From: Pseudomonadota bacterium
Lineage (GTDB): Bacteria > Pseudomonadota > Gammaproteobacteria > Burkholderiales > Burkholderiaceae_C
NCBI GenBank assembly: GCA_021808445.1
Contig: JAKBBP010000001.1
Span: forward strand, 124,001 to 188,000
Direction of reading: 5' to 3'
Length of the DNA stretch: 64,000 nucleotides
Part shown: piece after piece, positions 44,889-52,732 of the stretch
Position numbering within the stretch: the first letter of the stretch is position 1
Layout of the letters: every line of letters begins with the position of its first letter
Notes under the pieces: generated by a model
Seen by the model: the letters and a program-made list of their open reading frames with translations, nothing else
What the model was told of the DNA's origin: nothing
Database searches by the model: none
Position numbers and translations under genes: made by a program

Positions 44889-45956
44889 ATGAAGACCTTC
44901 CACAACCCCGTCCATGCCGGCCACTCGGCCCGGCAGGAAATGTTCCTCGGGCGCATGGTGCCCAGCCACGAGATCCCCGCGCGCGTCGAATACGTGCTGG
45001 ACGAGCTGCGACGTCGCCCGCTGGGCGAGCTGCTGCTGCCCGGGATCGACGATGCGGTGCTGGGGCGAGCCCTGCTGCGCGTGCACGACGGAGCCTATCT
45101 GGAATTCCTGCAGCAGGCCTGGCAGGACTGGATTGCGCTGGACCCCGGCAATGCCCAGCGCGATGCGCTGCCCAACGCATGGCCCCTGGCACGGCGCCAC
45201 GGTTTTCGTGCCGATGCGCCGACACGCCATGTCGTGGCCCGTCTCGGACAGCATGCCTTCGATGCCGGGACCCCCCTGACCGCGGGGAGCTGGACCGCGG
45301 CGCGTGGCGCCGCCGCTTGCGCCCTGGCGGCCGCGCAGGCGCTGCTGGCGGGCGAGCGCGCCGCCTTCGCGCTCACGCGCCCGCCGGGCCACCATGCCGG
45401 ACCCGACTACTTCGGCGGCTACTGTTTCCTGAACCATGCCGCGCTGGCGGCGCAGGCGCTGCGCGATGGCGGCTGCTCTCGCGTGGCGGTGCTGGACGTC
45501 GACTATCACCATGGCAACGGCACGCAGACCGTGTTCTACGAACGCAGCGACGTGCTGACCCTGTCGCTGCACGGCGACCCGACCACCGAATACCCGTATT
45601 TCCTCGGTTTCGCGGACGAGCGAGGCGCCGGACCCGGCGAGGGCTTCAATCTCAACCTGCCCCTGCCGCGGGGCAGTGATTTCAAGGTATGGAGCGCGGC
45701 GTTGGAGCGGGCCTTGCGCGAAGTGCGGGACTTCGGGGCCGAGGCGCTGGTGGTGCCGATGGGACTGGACACCTTCGCCGGCGACCCGATCGGCAGTTTC
45801 GAGTTGCAGTCCTCGCACTACGAGCAGGTCGGCAGGTGGCTGGCGGGCGCCGGGCTGCCCACGCTGTTCACCTTCGAGGGCGGCTACGCGGTGGCTGAAC
45901 TCGGAGTCAACGCGGTGAACCTGCTGCAGGGTTTCGAGGCCCTCGCCGGGGGCTGA
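44889..45956 (+). CDS. Histone-deacetylase-family acetylpolyamine amidohydrolase
   Basis: 355-residue zinc amidohydrolase of the HDAC/AphA/AcuC superfamily. Metal and catalytic motifs: TRPPGHHAGPDYFGGYCFLN (His pair), LDVDYHHGNGTQTVFY (Asp and His ligands), and GLDTFAGDPIG for the second Asp. The start MKTFHNPVHAGHSARQEMFLG and the PSHEIPAR segment resemble acetylpolyamine amidohydrolases. The real substrate is unknown. Possibly monocistronic, with a 60-bp gap after dnaE2. Confidence 0.88.
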   Translation: MKTFHNPVHAGHSARQEMFLGRMVPSHEIPARVEYVLDELRRRPLGELLLPGIDDAVLGRALLRVHDGAYLEFLQQAWQDWIALDPGNAQRDALPNAWPLARRHGFRADAPTRHVVARLGQHAFDAGTPLTAGSWTAARGAAACALAAAQALLAGERAAFALTRPPGHHAGPDYFGGYCFLNHAALAAQALRDGGCSRVAVLDVDYHHGNGTQTVFYERSDVLTLSLHGDPTTEYPYFLGFADERGAGPGEGFNLNLPLPRGSDFKVWSAALERALREVRDFGAEALVVPMGLDTFAGDPIGSFELQSSHYEQVGRWLAGAGLPTLFTFEGGYAVAELGVNAVNLLQGFEALAGG

Positions 45957-46041
45957 TCGACCGCGGGCAGGCATGGTCCTGGCAGGGCACAATAGGGCCA
46001 TGCAGGCCCATGGGCGTGCCTGCGTGCCCCCTTCTTCTTCC

Positions 46042-46692
46042 ATGAACCCCATCGCCTCCTCCCTGCTCGCCTTCAGTGCCGCGGCGCTGGTGCTGACCAT
46101 CACTCCGGGGGTGGACACCGCCTTGGTGCTGCGCAGCGCCGCCGGGTCGGGGCGACGGCGCGCAGCGGCGGCGGCGCTGGGCGTGGCCATGGGTTGCCTG
46201 GCCTGGGGCTTGCTGGCCGCGGCCGGCCTGGCTGCGCTGCTCGCGGCCTCGTCCCGCGCCTACGACGCGTTGCGCCTGCTGGGTGCGGGCTACCTGGGCT
46301 GGCTGGGCCTGCGGCTGTTGTTGCGCCCAGGGCGATCCTTCACGCCGCCGGCACAGCGCGGCGAGCAGGCGCAGGCACCGCGGGGCGTCGCTGCGCCGGG
46401 CCTGGCTTCGGACGGGCTGCGCGGGCTGCTGACCAATCTGCTCAACCCCAAGGTCGGGGTGTTCTATGTGAGTTTTCTGCCCCAGTTCGTTCCCCATGGC
46501 GTGTGGGTCGGGGGCTTTCTGTTCCTGCTCGCCTGCGTGCATGTGGTGTTGTCGCTGGCCTGGTTCGCCGTGTTGATCGCGGCCACGGCGCCGATCGGGC
46601 GCTGGCTTTCCAGCCGGCGCGTGGCGCGAACCCTCGATCGCTGCACGGGCCTGGTGTTCCTGGCCTTTGGTGCGCGCCTGGCGGCTGGCTGA
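46042..46692 (+). CDS. LysE/RhtB-family exporter
   Basis: 216-residue inner-membrane amino-acid or homoserine-lactone exporter. Six hydrophobic stretches are visible. The N-terminal signature is LTITPGVDTALVLRSAAGSG (the LysE/RhtB PGP motif, here PGV). The central GLLTNLLNPKVGVFYVSFLPQ is diagnostic. Start chosen at the ATG at 46042; the open frame upstream to 45973 encodes no helix. The gene ends 17 bp before the MoxR gene. Substrate unknown. Confidence 0.88.
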   Translation: MNPIASSLLAFSAAALVLTITPGVDTALVLRSAAGSGRRRAAAAALGVAMGCLAWGLLAAAGLAALLAASSRAYDALRLLGAGYLGWLGLRLLLRPGRSFTPPAQRGEQAQAPRGVAAPGLASDGLRGLLTNLLNPKVGVFYVSFLPQFVPHGVWVGGFLFLLACVHVVLSLAWFAVLIAATAPIGRWLSSRRVARTLDRCTGLVFLAFGARLAAG

Positions 46693-46709
46693 TTCCGGGA
46701 GATTCCTGC

Positions 46710-47558
46710 ATGGCCTTGCGTTTCGAAGGAAGTTCCGACTACGTGGCGACGGAGGATCTGAAGATCGCCGTCCATGCGGCGATCACGCTGCAGCGTCCGC
46801 TGCTGATCAAGGGCGAGCCGGGAACCGGCAAGACCATGCTGGCCGAGGAGGTGGCGCGAGCCCTCGGGCTGCCGCTGCTGCAGTGGCACGTGAAATCCAC
46901 GACCAAGGCGCAGCAGGGCCTGTACGAGTACGACGCCGTGTCGCGCCTGCGGGACTCGCAGCTCGGCGACGCCAAGGTGCACGACATCCGCAACTACATC
47001 GTCAAGGGCGTGCTGTGGCAGGCCTTCGACCACGACGGCCCCTGCGTGATCCTGATCGACGAGATCGACAAGGCCGACATCGAGTTTCCCAACGATCTGC
47101 TGCGCGAACTCGACCGCATGGAATTCCATTGCTACGAGACCCGCGAGACCGTCCGGGCACGCCACCGGCCCCTGGTGTTCATCACCTCGAACAACGAGAA
47201 GGAACTGCCGGACGCCTTTCTGCGTCGCTGCTTCTTCCACTACATCCGCTTCCCCGATCGCGAGACCATGGCACGCATCGTGGACGTGCATTTCCCCGGG
47301 TTGCGCAAGGAATTGCTGAGCGAGGCGCTGGAGGTGTTCTTCGGTCTGCGCGAGGTGCAGGGCCTGAAGAAAAAACCTTCGACCTCGGAACTCATCGACT
47401 GGCTCAAGCTGCTGGTGGCCGAGGACATCGGCCCCGAGGCACTGCGCAGCGGCGACCACAAGGTGGTGGTGCCGCCCCTGCACGGCGCGCTGCTGAAGAA
47501 CGAGCAGGATGTGCATCTGTTCGAGCGCCTGGTGTTCATGGCACGCCACAACCGGTGA
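46710..47558 (+). CDS. MoxR-type AAA+ ATPase
   Basis: 282-residue AAA+ ATPase. Walker A is IKGEPGTGKTMLAEEVA (about residues 33-49) and Walker B is CVILIDEIDKAD. Sensor 1 is PLVFITSNNEKELPDAFLRRC with the arginine finger. MoxR ATPases act with VWA-domain partners as chaperone-like maturation factors, for example in metal-cofactor enzyme assembly. The partner VWA gene follows 85 bp downstream. The target enzyme is not evident nearby. Confidence 0.9.
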   Translation: MALRFEGSSDYVATEDLKIAVHAAITLQRPLLIKGEPGTGKTMLAEEVARALGLPLLQWHVKSTTKAQQGLYEYDAVSRLRDSQLGDAKVHDIRNYIVKGVLWQAFDHDGPCVILIDEIDKADIEFPNDLLRELDRMEFHCYETRETVRARHRPLVFITSNNEKELPDAFLRRCFFHYIRFPDRETMARIVDVHFPGLRKELLSEALEVFFGLREVQGLKKKPSTSELIDWLKLLVAEDIGPEALRSGDHKVVVPPLHGALLKNEQDVHLFERLVFMARHNR

Positions 47559-47591
47559 TGGACCACGGCCCCCACGCCGCCTGCGGTCGCT

Positions 47592-47631
47592 GCCCCCCGA
47601 GGGCGGCGCCGGGCCCGGCGTGCGCCGGCGG
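47592..47631. repeat. GC-rich palindromic intergenic element
   Basis: The 85-bp space between the MoxR and VWA genes holds CTGCCCCCCGAGGGCGGC and a perfect 14-bp palindrome CGCCGGGCCCGGCG at 47607-47620, plus a further GCGCCGGCGG. It resembles the GC-rich hairpin elements scattered between genes in Burkholderiales genomes, from memory of such sequences; copy number cannot be judged from one window. Confidence 0.4.
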
Positions 47632-47643
47632 AGCCAGTTTCCC

Positions 47644-48816
47644 ATGCTGATCGATTTCTTCCTGCATTTGCGTGACTGCGGTCTGGCGGTCTCCACGCGC
47701 GAGTATCTGGGGCTGCTGGAGGCTCTGCAGGCGCGGGTGATCGGGCATTCCATCGACGAGTTCCATGCCCTGTCGCGTGCCACGCTGATCAAGGACGAGT
47801 CGAATTACGACAAGTTCGACCGCGCTTTCGGGCAGTACTTCCGCGGTGTTCAGAACCTGCCGGGCCTGCAGGCCGACCTGCCCGAGGAATGGCTGCGCGC
47901 GTCGATGCGCAAGCACCTGTCGCCCGAAGACAGGGCGCGTCTGGAAAAGCTCGGCTGGGATCGACTGATGGAGGAATTCCGCAAGCGCCTGGAGGAGCAG
48001 AAGGGGCGCCACGCCGGCGGCAGCCGCTGGATCGGCACCGGCGGCAGCAGCCCTTTCGGAAACGGCGGCTACCACCCGGAGGGCATCCGGGTCGGGGGGC
48101 CCTCGGCCGGCAACCGCAGCGCCGTCAAGGTGTGGGAGCGCCGCGAGTTCGACAACCTGGACGACCAGGTGGAACTGGGTACGCGCAACATCAAGGTGGC
48201 GCTGCGCCGGCTGCGCCGCTTCGCACGCGAGGGGGCGGCCGACGAACTGGACCTGGACGGCACCGTGCTGGGCACGGCGCGCAACGCCGGCTGGCTGGAC
48301 CTGCGCATGCGCGCGCAGCGCCACAATCGCGTCAAGGTGCTGTTGTTCCTCGACGTGGGGGGCTCGATGGACGAGCACATCCGCATCTGCGAGGAGCTGT
48401 TCTCGGCCGCGCGCGGCGAGTTCAAGCATCTGGAGCATTTCTATTTCCACAACTGCATCTACGACCACGTGTGGAAGGACAACCGGCGGCGGCACGCCGA
48501 GCGCCTGGACCTGCACGATCTGATGCACAAGTTCGGCGAGGATTACAAGGTCGTGGTGGTCGGCGACGCGACCATGAGCCCCTACGAGATCCTGCAGCCC
48601 GGCGGCGCGCTGGAATACGCCAACGAGGAGCCCGGCGCTGCCTGGCTGCAGCGCCTGCTGCAGACCTGGCGCCACGCGGTGTGGCTCAACCCGACCCCGC
48701 CCAATCTGTGGCAATACCACCATTCCATCGAGATCATCCGCAGCATCTTCGGCGCACGCATGTTCCCGATGACCCTGGACGGACTCTCGCGTGCGATGCG
48801 CGAGCTCAACAAGTGA
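47644..48816 (+). CDS. VWA (CoxE-like) domain protein
   Basis: 390-residue VWA-domain protein. An N-terminal helical part (MLIDFFLHLRDCGLAVSTREYLGLLEAL) is followed by a Gly/Ser/Arg-rich central linker. The VWA domain starts at VKVLLFLDVGGSMDEHI, where the MIDAS motif is DxGxS and not the usual DxSxS. Later residues WLNPTPPNLWQYHHSIEII are typical of this subfamily. With the MoxR ATPase just upstream it forms a MoxR-VWA pair. It overlaps the next gene by GTGA. Confidence 0.88.
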   Translation: MLIDFFLHLRDCGLAVSTREYLGLLEALQARVIGHSIDEFHALSRATLIKDESNYDKFDRAFGQYFRGVQNLPGLQADLPEEWLRASMRKHLSPEDRARLEKLGWDRLMEEFRKRLEEQKGRHAGGSRWIGTGGSSPFGNGGYHPEGIRVGGPSAGNRSAVKVWERREFDNLDDQVELGTRNIKVALRRLRRFAREGAADELDLDGTVLGTARNAGWLDLRMRAQRHNRVKVLLFLDVGGSMDEHIRICEELFSAARGEFKHLEHFYFHNCIYDHVWKDNRRRHAERLDLHDLMHKFGEDYKVVVVGDATMSPYEILQPGGALEYANEEPGAAWLQRLLQTWRHAVWLNPTPPNLWQYHHSIEIIRSIFGARMFPMTLDGLSRAMRELNK

Positions 48817-49832
48817 CCCTGCCAACTCCCGGGCTGGCCCAGGCCGCCGCAATCCATCCTCGCGACGCCCTGTTCGCGGCCGGCGATCCGGTCCGGTCGC
48901 TGGCTGCCTGCGAACATTTCGCGGGAAGCCGCCGCCTGCTCGACAAGGCGCTGGCGCTGCAGGCGGCCATGGGCCCGGTGTTCGACCTCACCGCCGATTG
49001 CGAGGACGGTGCCGCGGCCGGACAGGAGGCCGAGCAGGCTCGCATGGTGGCCGAGCTGGTGAATTCCCCGGCCAACCGTTTCGGGCGGGTCGGCGTGCGC
49101 ATCCACGCCCCCTCCGAGCCCTGCTGGCGCGAGGACGTGCGGCGCATCGTGGTGGAGGCCGGCTCCCGTCTGGCCTATGTCACCATCCCCAAGGCCGACA
49201 GCGAGCACGAGCTGCTGGAAGTGGTCGAGGTGGTGCAGGAGGCCGCGCGCGAAGGCGGGCGCAGGTCGGCACTGCCGGTGCACGTGCTGATCGAGACCCA
49301 CGGAGCCCTGCGCCGGGTGTGGGAGATCGCGGCCTTGCCCCAGGTCGAGGTGCTGGACTTCGGCATCATGGACTGGGTCAGCGCGCACCGCGGCGCCATC
49401 GACGCCCGGGCCATGCACAGCCCGGGCCAGTTCGAGCATCCCCTGGTGGTGCGCGCCAAGGCCGAGATCGCCTCCGCCGCGCTGGCCCATGGGCGCATGG
49501 CCGCGCACAACGTCTGCACCGAGCTGCGCGACCCGGAGGTCGTGCGCTCGGATGCGCTGCGCGCCCGGCGCGAGTTCGGCTTCCAGCGCATGTGGAGCAT
49601 CCATCCCCTGCAGATCATGCCCATCGTCGAGGCCATGCGCCCGGAATTCGACCAGGTGGAGCAGGGCACGCAGATCCTGCTGGCCGCGCAGGCGAACCGG
49701 TGGGGTCCCATCCAGCATGCGGGCAGGCTTCACGACCGCGCCTCCTATCGCTACTACTGGTCGCTGCTGGAGCGCGCCCGGGCCACGGGCCAGCACATTC
49801 CCGAGCAGGCACTCCAGGCCTTTTTTGCCTGA
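48813..49832 (+). CDS. CitE-like HpcH/HpaI aldolase family lyase
   Basis: 339-residue TIM-barrel protein of the citrate lyase beta / L-malyl-CoA lyase superfamily. Features are LTADCEDGAAAGQE (acidic metal/substrate motif), NRFGRVGVRIH, AYVTIPKADSEHE, LIETHGALRRVWEI, and a C-terminal GFQRMWSIHPLQI. Probably a CoA-ester lyase or thioesterase acting on malyl-CoA-like compounds, but no citD/citF or ccr-pathway genes are near. The GTG start at 48813 overlaps the VWA stop (GTGA); this coupling with MoxR-VWA is unexpected. Confidence 0.85.
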   Translation: MTLPTPGLAQAAAIHPRDALFAAGDPVRSLAACEHFAGSRRLLDKALALQAAMGPVFDLTADCEDGAAAGQEAEQARMVAELVNSPANRFGRVGVRIHAPSEPCWREDVRRIVVEAGSRLAYVTIPKADSEHELLEVVEVVQEAAREGGRRSALPVHVLIETHGALRRVWEIAALPQVEVLDFGIMDWVSAHRGAIDARAMHSPGQFEHPLVVRAKAEIASAALAHGRMAAHNVCTELRDPEVVRSDALRARREFGFQRMWSIHPLQIMPIVEAMRPEFDQVEQGTQILLAAQANRWGPIQHAGRLHDRASYRYYWSLLERARATGQHIPEQALQAFFA

Positions 49833-49847
49833 AGCCCGGGCCCGCCG

Positions 49848-51938
49848 TCAATCCCAGCGCGCGGCGACCCTCGAGGCCAGGTCCGCGTCCGGCGGCTCGG
49901 TCAGGCCGGGTGCGGCAGGCGAGGGGCCGGGCGGCTGCACGCTGGTCACGGTTGTCTCGTGCAGGTGCGCGCGCACCGATGCATCGAGAAAACGGCTGGG
50001 CAGCGCATGGACATGGGCATCGCCGTAGCGCGCCTGCTGGCCCACGAAAAAACGCTGTGGCACCAGCAGTTCGAGGTGCTCGCGCGCGCGGGTCATCGCC
50101 ACGTACAGCAGGCGCCGCTCTTCGTCGAGCTGGCGCGCATCATCGCAGGCGAGGTCGGAGGGAATGCAGCCGTCGACCGCGTTGAGCACGTACACGGCCT
50201 TCCACTCCTGGCCCTTGGCCGAGTGCATGGTCGAAAGGATCAGATAGTCCTCGTCGCGATGCGCGGGGCCGGCCAGATCGCCGCCCAGCTCGGGCGGGTC
50301 CAGCGTGAGTTCGGTGAGAAAGCGCTCGGCATGGCCGTAGGAGCCGGCGATGTGCGCCAGCTGGCGCAGGTCGGCGGCGCGCGCCGGTGCATCGTCGTGC
50401 AGGCGTGGAAGCTGGGTTTCGTACCAGCTGCGTGCGAGTTCGACCGGCGCCGGCCAGGGGGGCTGGGCGTGCAGGCGAAGCCACAGCGCGAGCAAGGTAT
50501 TCCAGTCCTCGCGTGCCGCGGCGGGCGGCTGGAACGCGCGCAGGGCCTGTACCGGATCGGCACTCGCCTGCAATGCGTCGAGCAGGCGGCGGGCCTGAGC
50601 CGGGCCGATGCCGGGCAGCAGTTGCGCGACACGGAAGGCCGCCAGGCGGTGGCGCGGATTGCCCGCCCAGCGAAGCAGGCTCAGCAGGTCCTTCACATGC
50701 GCGGTGTCCAGGAAGCGCAGACCTCCGAATTTCACGAAGGGGATGTCTCGCCGCGTCAACTCCAGCTCCAGCGCGGCACTGTGCTGGGCGGTGCGAAACA
50801 GCACGGCCTGCTCGCGCAGGCGCATGCCGCGCTCGCGCTGGCGCAGCACCTCGGTGGCCACGTGGGCGGCCTGTGCCGCTTCGTCGGCCACGTGCACCAG
50901 TTCGGGCAGCCAGCTCGAGCGGCGGTCGGTCCACAGGCGCTTGGAATAGCCTTCGGCGGCCTGCGCCATCAGCGCGTTGGCGGCGTCCAGGATCGGCTGG
51001 GTGCTGCGGTAGTTGCGGGTCAGCCCCAGCACGCGCGCGGGGCTGGGGTACTGGGCCGGGAAGTCGAGGATGTTGCGCACCTCCGCGGCCCGGAAGGAGT
51101 AGATGGACTGCGCGTCGTCCCCCACCGCGGTGACGCCCCGGCCGTCGGGCTTGAGCGCGCGCACGATGCGTGCCTGCAGCCGGTTGGTGTCCTGGTACTC
51201 GTCCACCAGCAGGTGGTCGAAGCGGCTGCCCACGCTGGCGGCCAGCACGGGCTCGTCCATCAGCTGGGACCACCACAGCAGCAGATCGTCGAAATCCAGC
51301 AGGTGCTGACGCAGCTTCTCGGCGGTGTAGGACTGGAACAGCAGGCGCAGCTCGGCTTCGTGCGGGGCGCACCAGGGAAACTGCGCGCGCAGCACCTCGC
51401 CCAGCGCCTCCCCGCTGTTCACGCAGCGCGAGTGGATGGCCAGGCAGGTGCCTTTCAACGGGAAACGCCCCCGGCGATCTCCCAGGCCCAGTGCCTGGCG
51501 CTGCAGGCCCAGCAGGTCCTCGGCGTCGCCGCGATCGAGTACGCTGAAATCGGCGGCCAGGCCGATGCGCGCGGCGTAGTCGCGCAGCAGGCGCGCGCCC
51601 ACGGAATGAAAGGTGCCGGCCCAGGGCAGTTGCGGCGGCGCCTGGGAGGCCGGCAGGTTCAGCGCGCGGTGCAGCGCCGCGCCCACCCGGCGCTGCAGGT
51701 CCTGGGCGGCGCGGCGCGAGAAACTCAGGAGCAGCATGCGTTGCGCATCGGCGCCGTCGAGCACCAGGCGGGCCACGCGCGCGGCCAGGGTGGTGGTCTT
51801 GCCCGAGCCGGCGCCCGCGATCAGCAGCAGGGCGGGCGAGGCTTGCCCGCGGGCTCCATGGGCCACGGCGGCCAGCTGCTCCTGGTCGAGGCCGAACAGC
51901 TCGGCGCAGCAGGCCACGGAATCGGCGACGGGGGACAT
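49848..51938 (-). CDS. UvrD/Rep-family ATP-dependent DNA helicase
   Basis: 696-residue SF1A helicase. Motif I LIAGAGSGKTTTLAARVA, motif Ia LLSFSRRAAQDL, motif II LLVDEYQDTNRLQ, motif III GDDAQSIYSFRAAE, motif IV LGLTRNYRST and motif VI LLYVAMTRAREHLELLVP. Closest in style to Rep/PcrA-like helicases, not to RecB. A well-formed LexA box lies 38 bp upstream of the start, so SOS induction is likely. It is convergent with the CitE-like gene (15-bp gap). Confidence 0.92.
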   Translation of the reverse strand: MSPVADSVACCAELFGLDQEQLAAVAHGARGQASPALLLIAGAGSGKTTTLAARVARLVLDGADAQRMLLLSFSRRAAQDLQRRVGAALHRALNLPASQAPPQLPWAGTFHSVGARLLRDYAARIGLAADFSVLDRGDAEDLLGLQRQALGLGDRRGRFPLKGTCLAIHSRCVNSGEALGEVLRAQFPWCAPHEAELRLLFQSYTAEKLRQHLLDFDDLLLWWSQLMDEPVLAASVGSRFDHLLVDEYQDTNRLQARIVRALKPDGRGVTAVGDDAQSIYSFRAAEVRNILDFPAQYPSPARVLGLTRNYRSTQPILDAANALMAQAAEGYSKRLWTDRRSSWLPELVHVADEAAQAAHVATEVLRQRERGMRLREQAVLFRTAQHSAALELELTRRDIPFVKFGGLRFLDTAHVKDLLSLLRWAGNPRHRLAAFRVAQLLPGIGPAQARRLLDALQASADPVQALRAFQPPAAAREDWNTLLALWLRLHAQPPWPAPVELARSWYETQLPRLHDDAPARAADLRQLAHIAGSYGHAERFLTELTLDPPELGGDLAGPAHRDEDYLILSTMHSAKGQEWKAVYVLNAVDGCIPSDLACDDARQLDEERRLLYVAMTRAREHLELLVPQRFFVGQQARYGDAHVHALPSRFLDASVRAHLHETTVTSVQPPGPSPAAPGLTEPPDADLASRVAARWD

Positions 51939-51976
51939 GGGCGGTGCGAAGGCGCGGACAACGGCAGGTCGGGGAA

Positions 51977-51992
51977 CTGTTCAAGCATACAG
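51977..51992. promoter_or_regulatory. LexA (SOS) box before the UvrD-like helicase
   Basis: CTGTTCAAGCATACAG fits CTGT-N8-ACAG, flanked by AA and CA. It lies 38 bp before the helicase start on the minus strand and 81 bp before the nitroreductase gene on the plus strand. E. coli uvrD is also LexA-controlled. The centre is less AT-rich than in the imuA box. Confidence 0.75.
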
Positions 51993-52073
51993 CATGCAGG
52001 CGGCGCGGCGGCTGCGCGCGCTATGCTGCGAGCCTGGCCGTCCCAACCTGCGCGTTTTGCTGCGATATCCCTC

Positions 52074-52682
52074 ATGAGTCCTTTGTCCGGCGCAGGCCCC
52101 GGCGATCCCGGGAGCCTGCTGGAATCCATGCGTCGCCGCAGCCAGACGGGGCCGCGCCATCTGCTCGAGCCCGGCCCCGACGCAGGGCAGCGCCGGCAGT
52201 TGTTCGAGGCCGCGGCCACGGCGCCGGACCATGGCCAGATCCTGCCGTGGCGCTTCGTGCTCATCGGCGGGCAGGCCCGCGCGCGGCTGGGAGATGCCTT
52301 CGAGCAGGCCCTGCTGGAACGCGATGCCGATGCTGGCGAGGACGAGCGCCGGCGCGCGCGCGACAAGGCCTCGCGGGCGCCCTTCCTGGCCCTGGCCGTG
52401 GTGCGTGAGCGCGGCGACGGACAGGAACACATTCGCCCGCACGAGCGTATGGTCAGCCTGGGTTGCGCCTTGCAGAATCTGCTGCTGACGGCGCATGCGC
52501 AGGGCTTCGGCGCCGGGCTGGTCAGCGGGCTGGCCATGGACAGCCGTGCGTTGCGCGGATGTTTCGCGCTGGGCGAGCATGAACGCGCGGTGTGCTTCGT
52601 GGCCATCGGCACGCCGGCTCGCAGCCGTGAGCCCCGGCCGAAGCCTGCGCCGGAGCGTTTTGTCAGCGAACTGGCGCCTTGA
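52074..52682 (+). CDS. Nitroreductase-family protein
   Basis: 202-residue FMN-dependent nitroreductase-like protein, of the compact YdjA type. It contains an N-terminal SMRRRSQTGPRHLLEPGP, the FMN-region ATAPDHGQILPWRFVLIGG, and SLGCALQNLLLTAHAQGFGAG. The ATG at 52074 is taken; no strong Shine-Dalgarno is visible. Substrate unknown. It shares the 135-bp divergent region with the SOS helicase. Confidence 0.87.
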   Translation: MSPLSGAGPGDPGSLLESMRRRSQTGPRHLLEPGPDAGQRRQLFEAAATAPDHGQILPWRFVLIGGQARARLGDAFEQALLERDADAGEDERRRARDKASRAPFLALAVVRERGDGQEHIRPHERMVSLGCALQNLLLTAHAQGFGAGLVSGLAMDSRALRGCFALGEHERAVCFVAIGTPARSREPRPKPAPERFVSELAP

Positions 52683-52732
52683 GGTCTGCCGGCCCGGCAG
52701 GCTGACCGCCTGGAAGGCTCGCTCGGCCGGTC

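Noticed and set aside
40398..46190. 1930-codon open frame on the minus strand across imuB, dnaE2 and the deacetylase gene
   Set aside because: It lies antisense to genes with clear family motifs; the His/Gln/Ala/Arg-rich translation has no domain pattern. Extreme GC content removes stop codons from the shadow frame.
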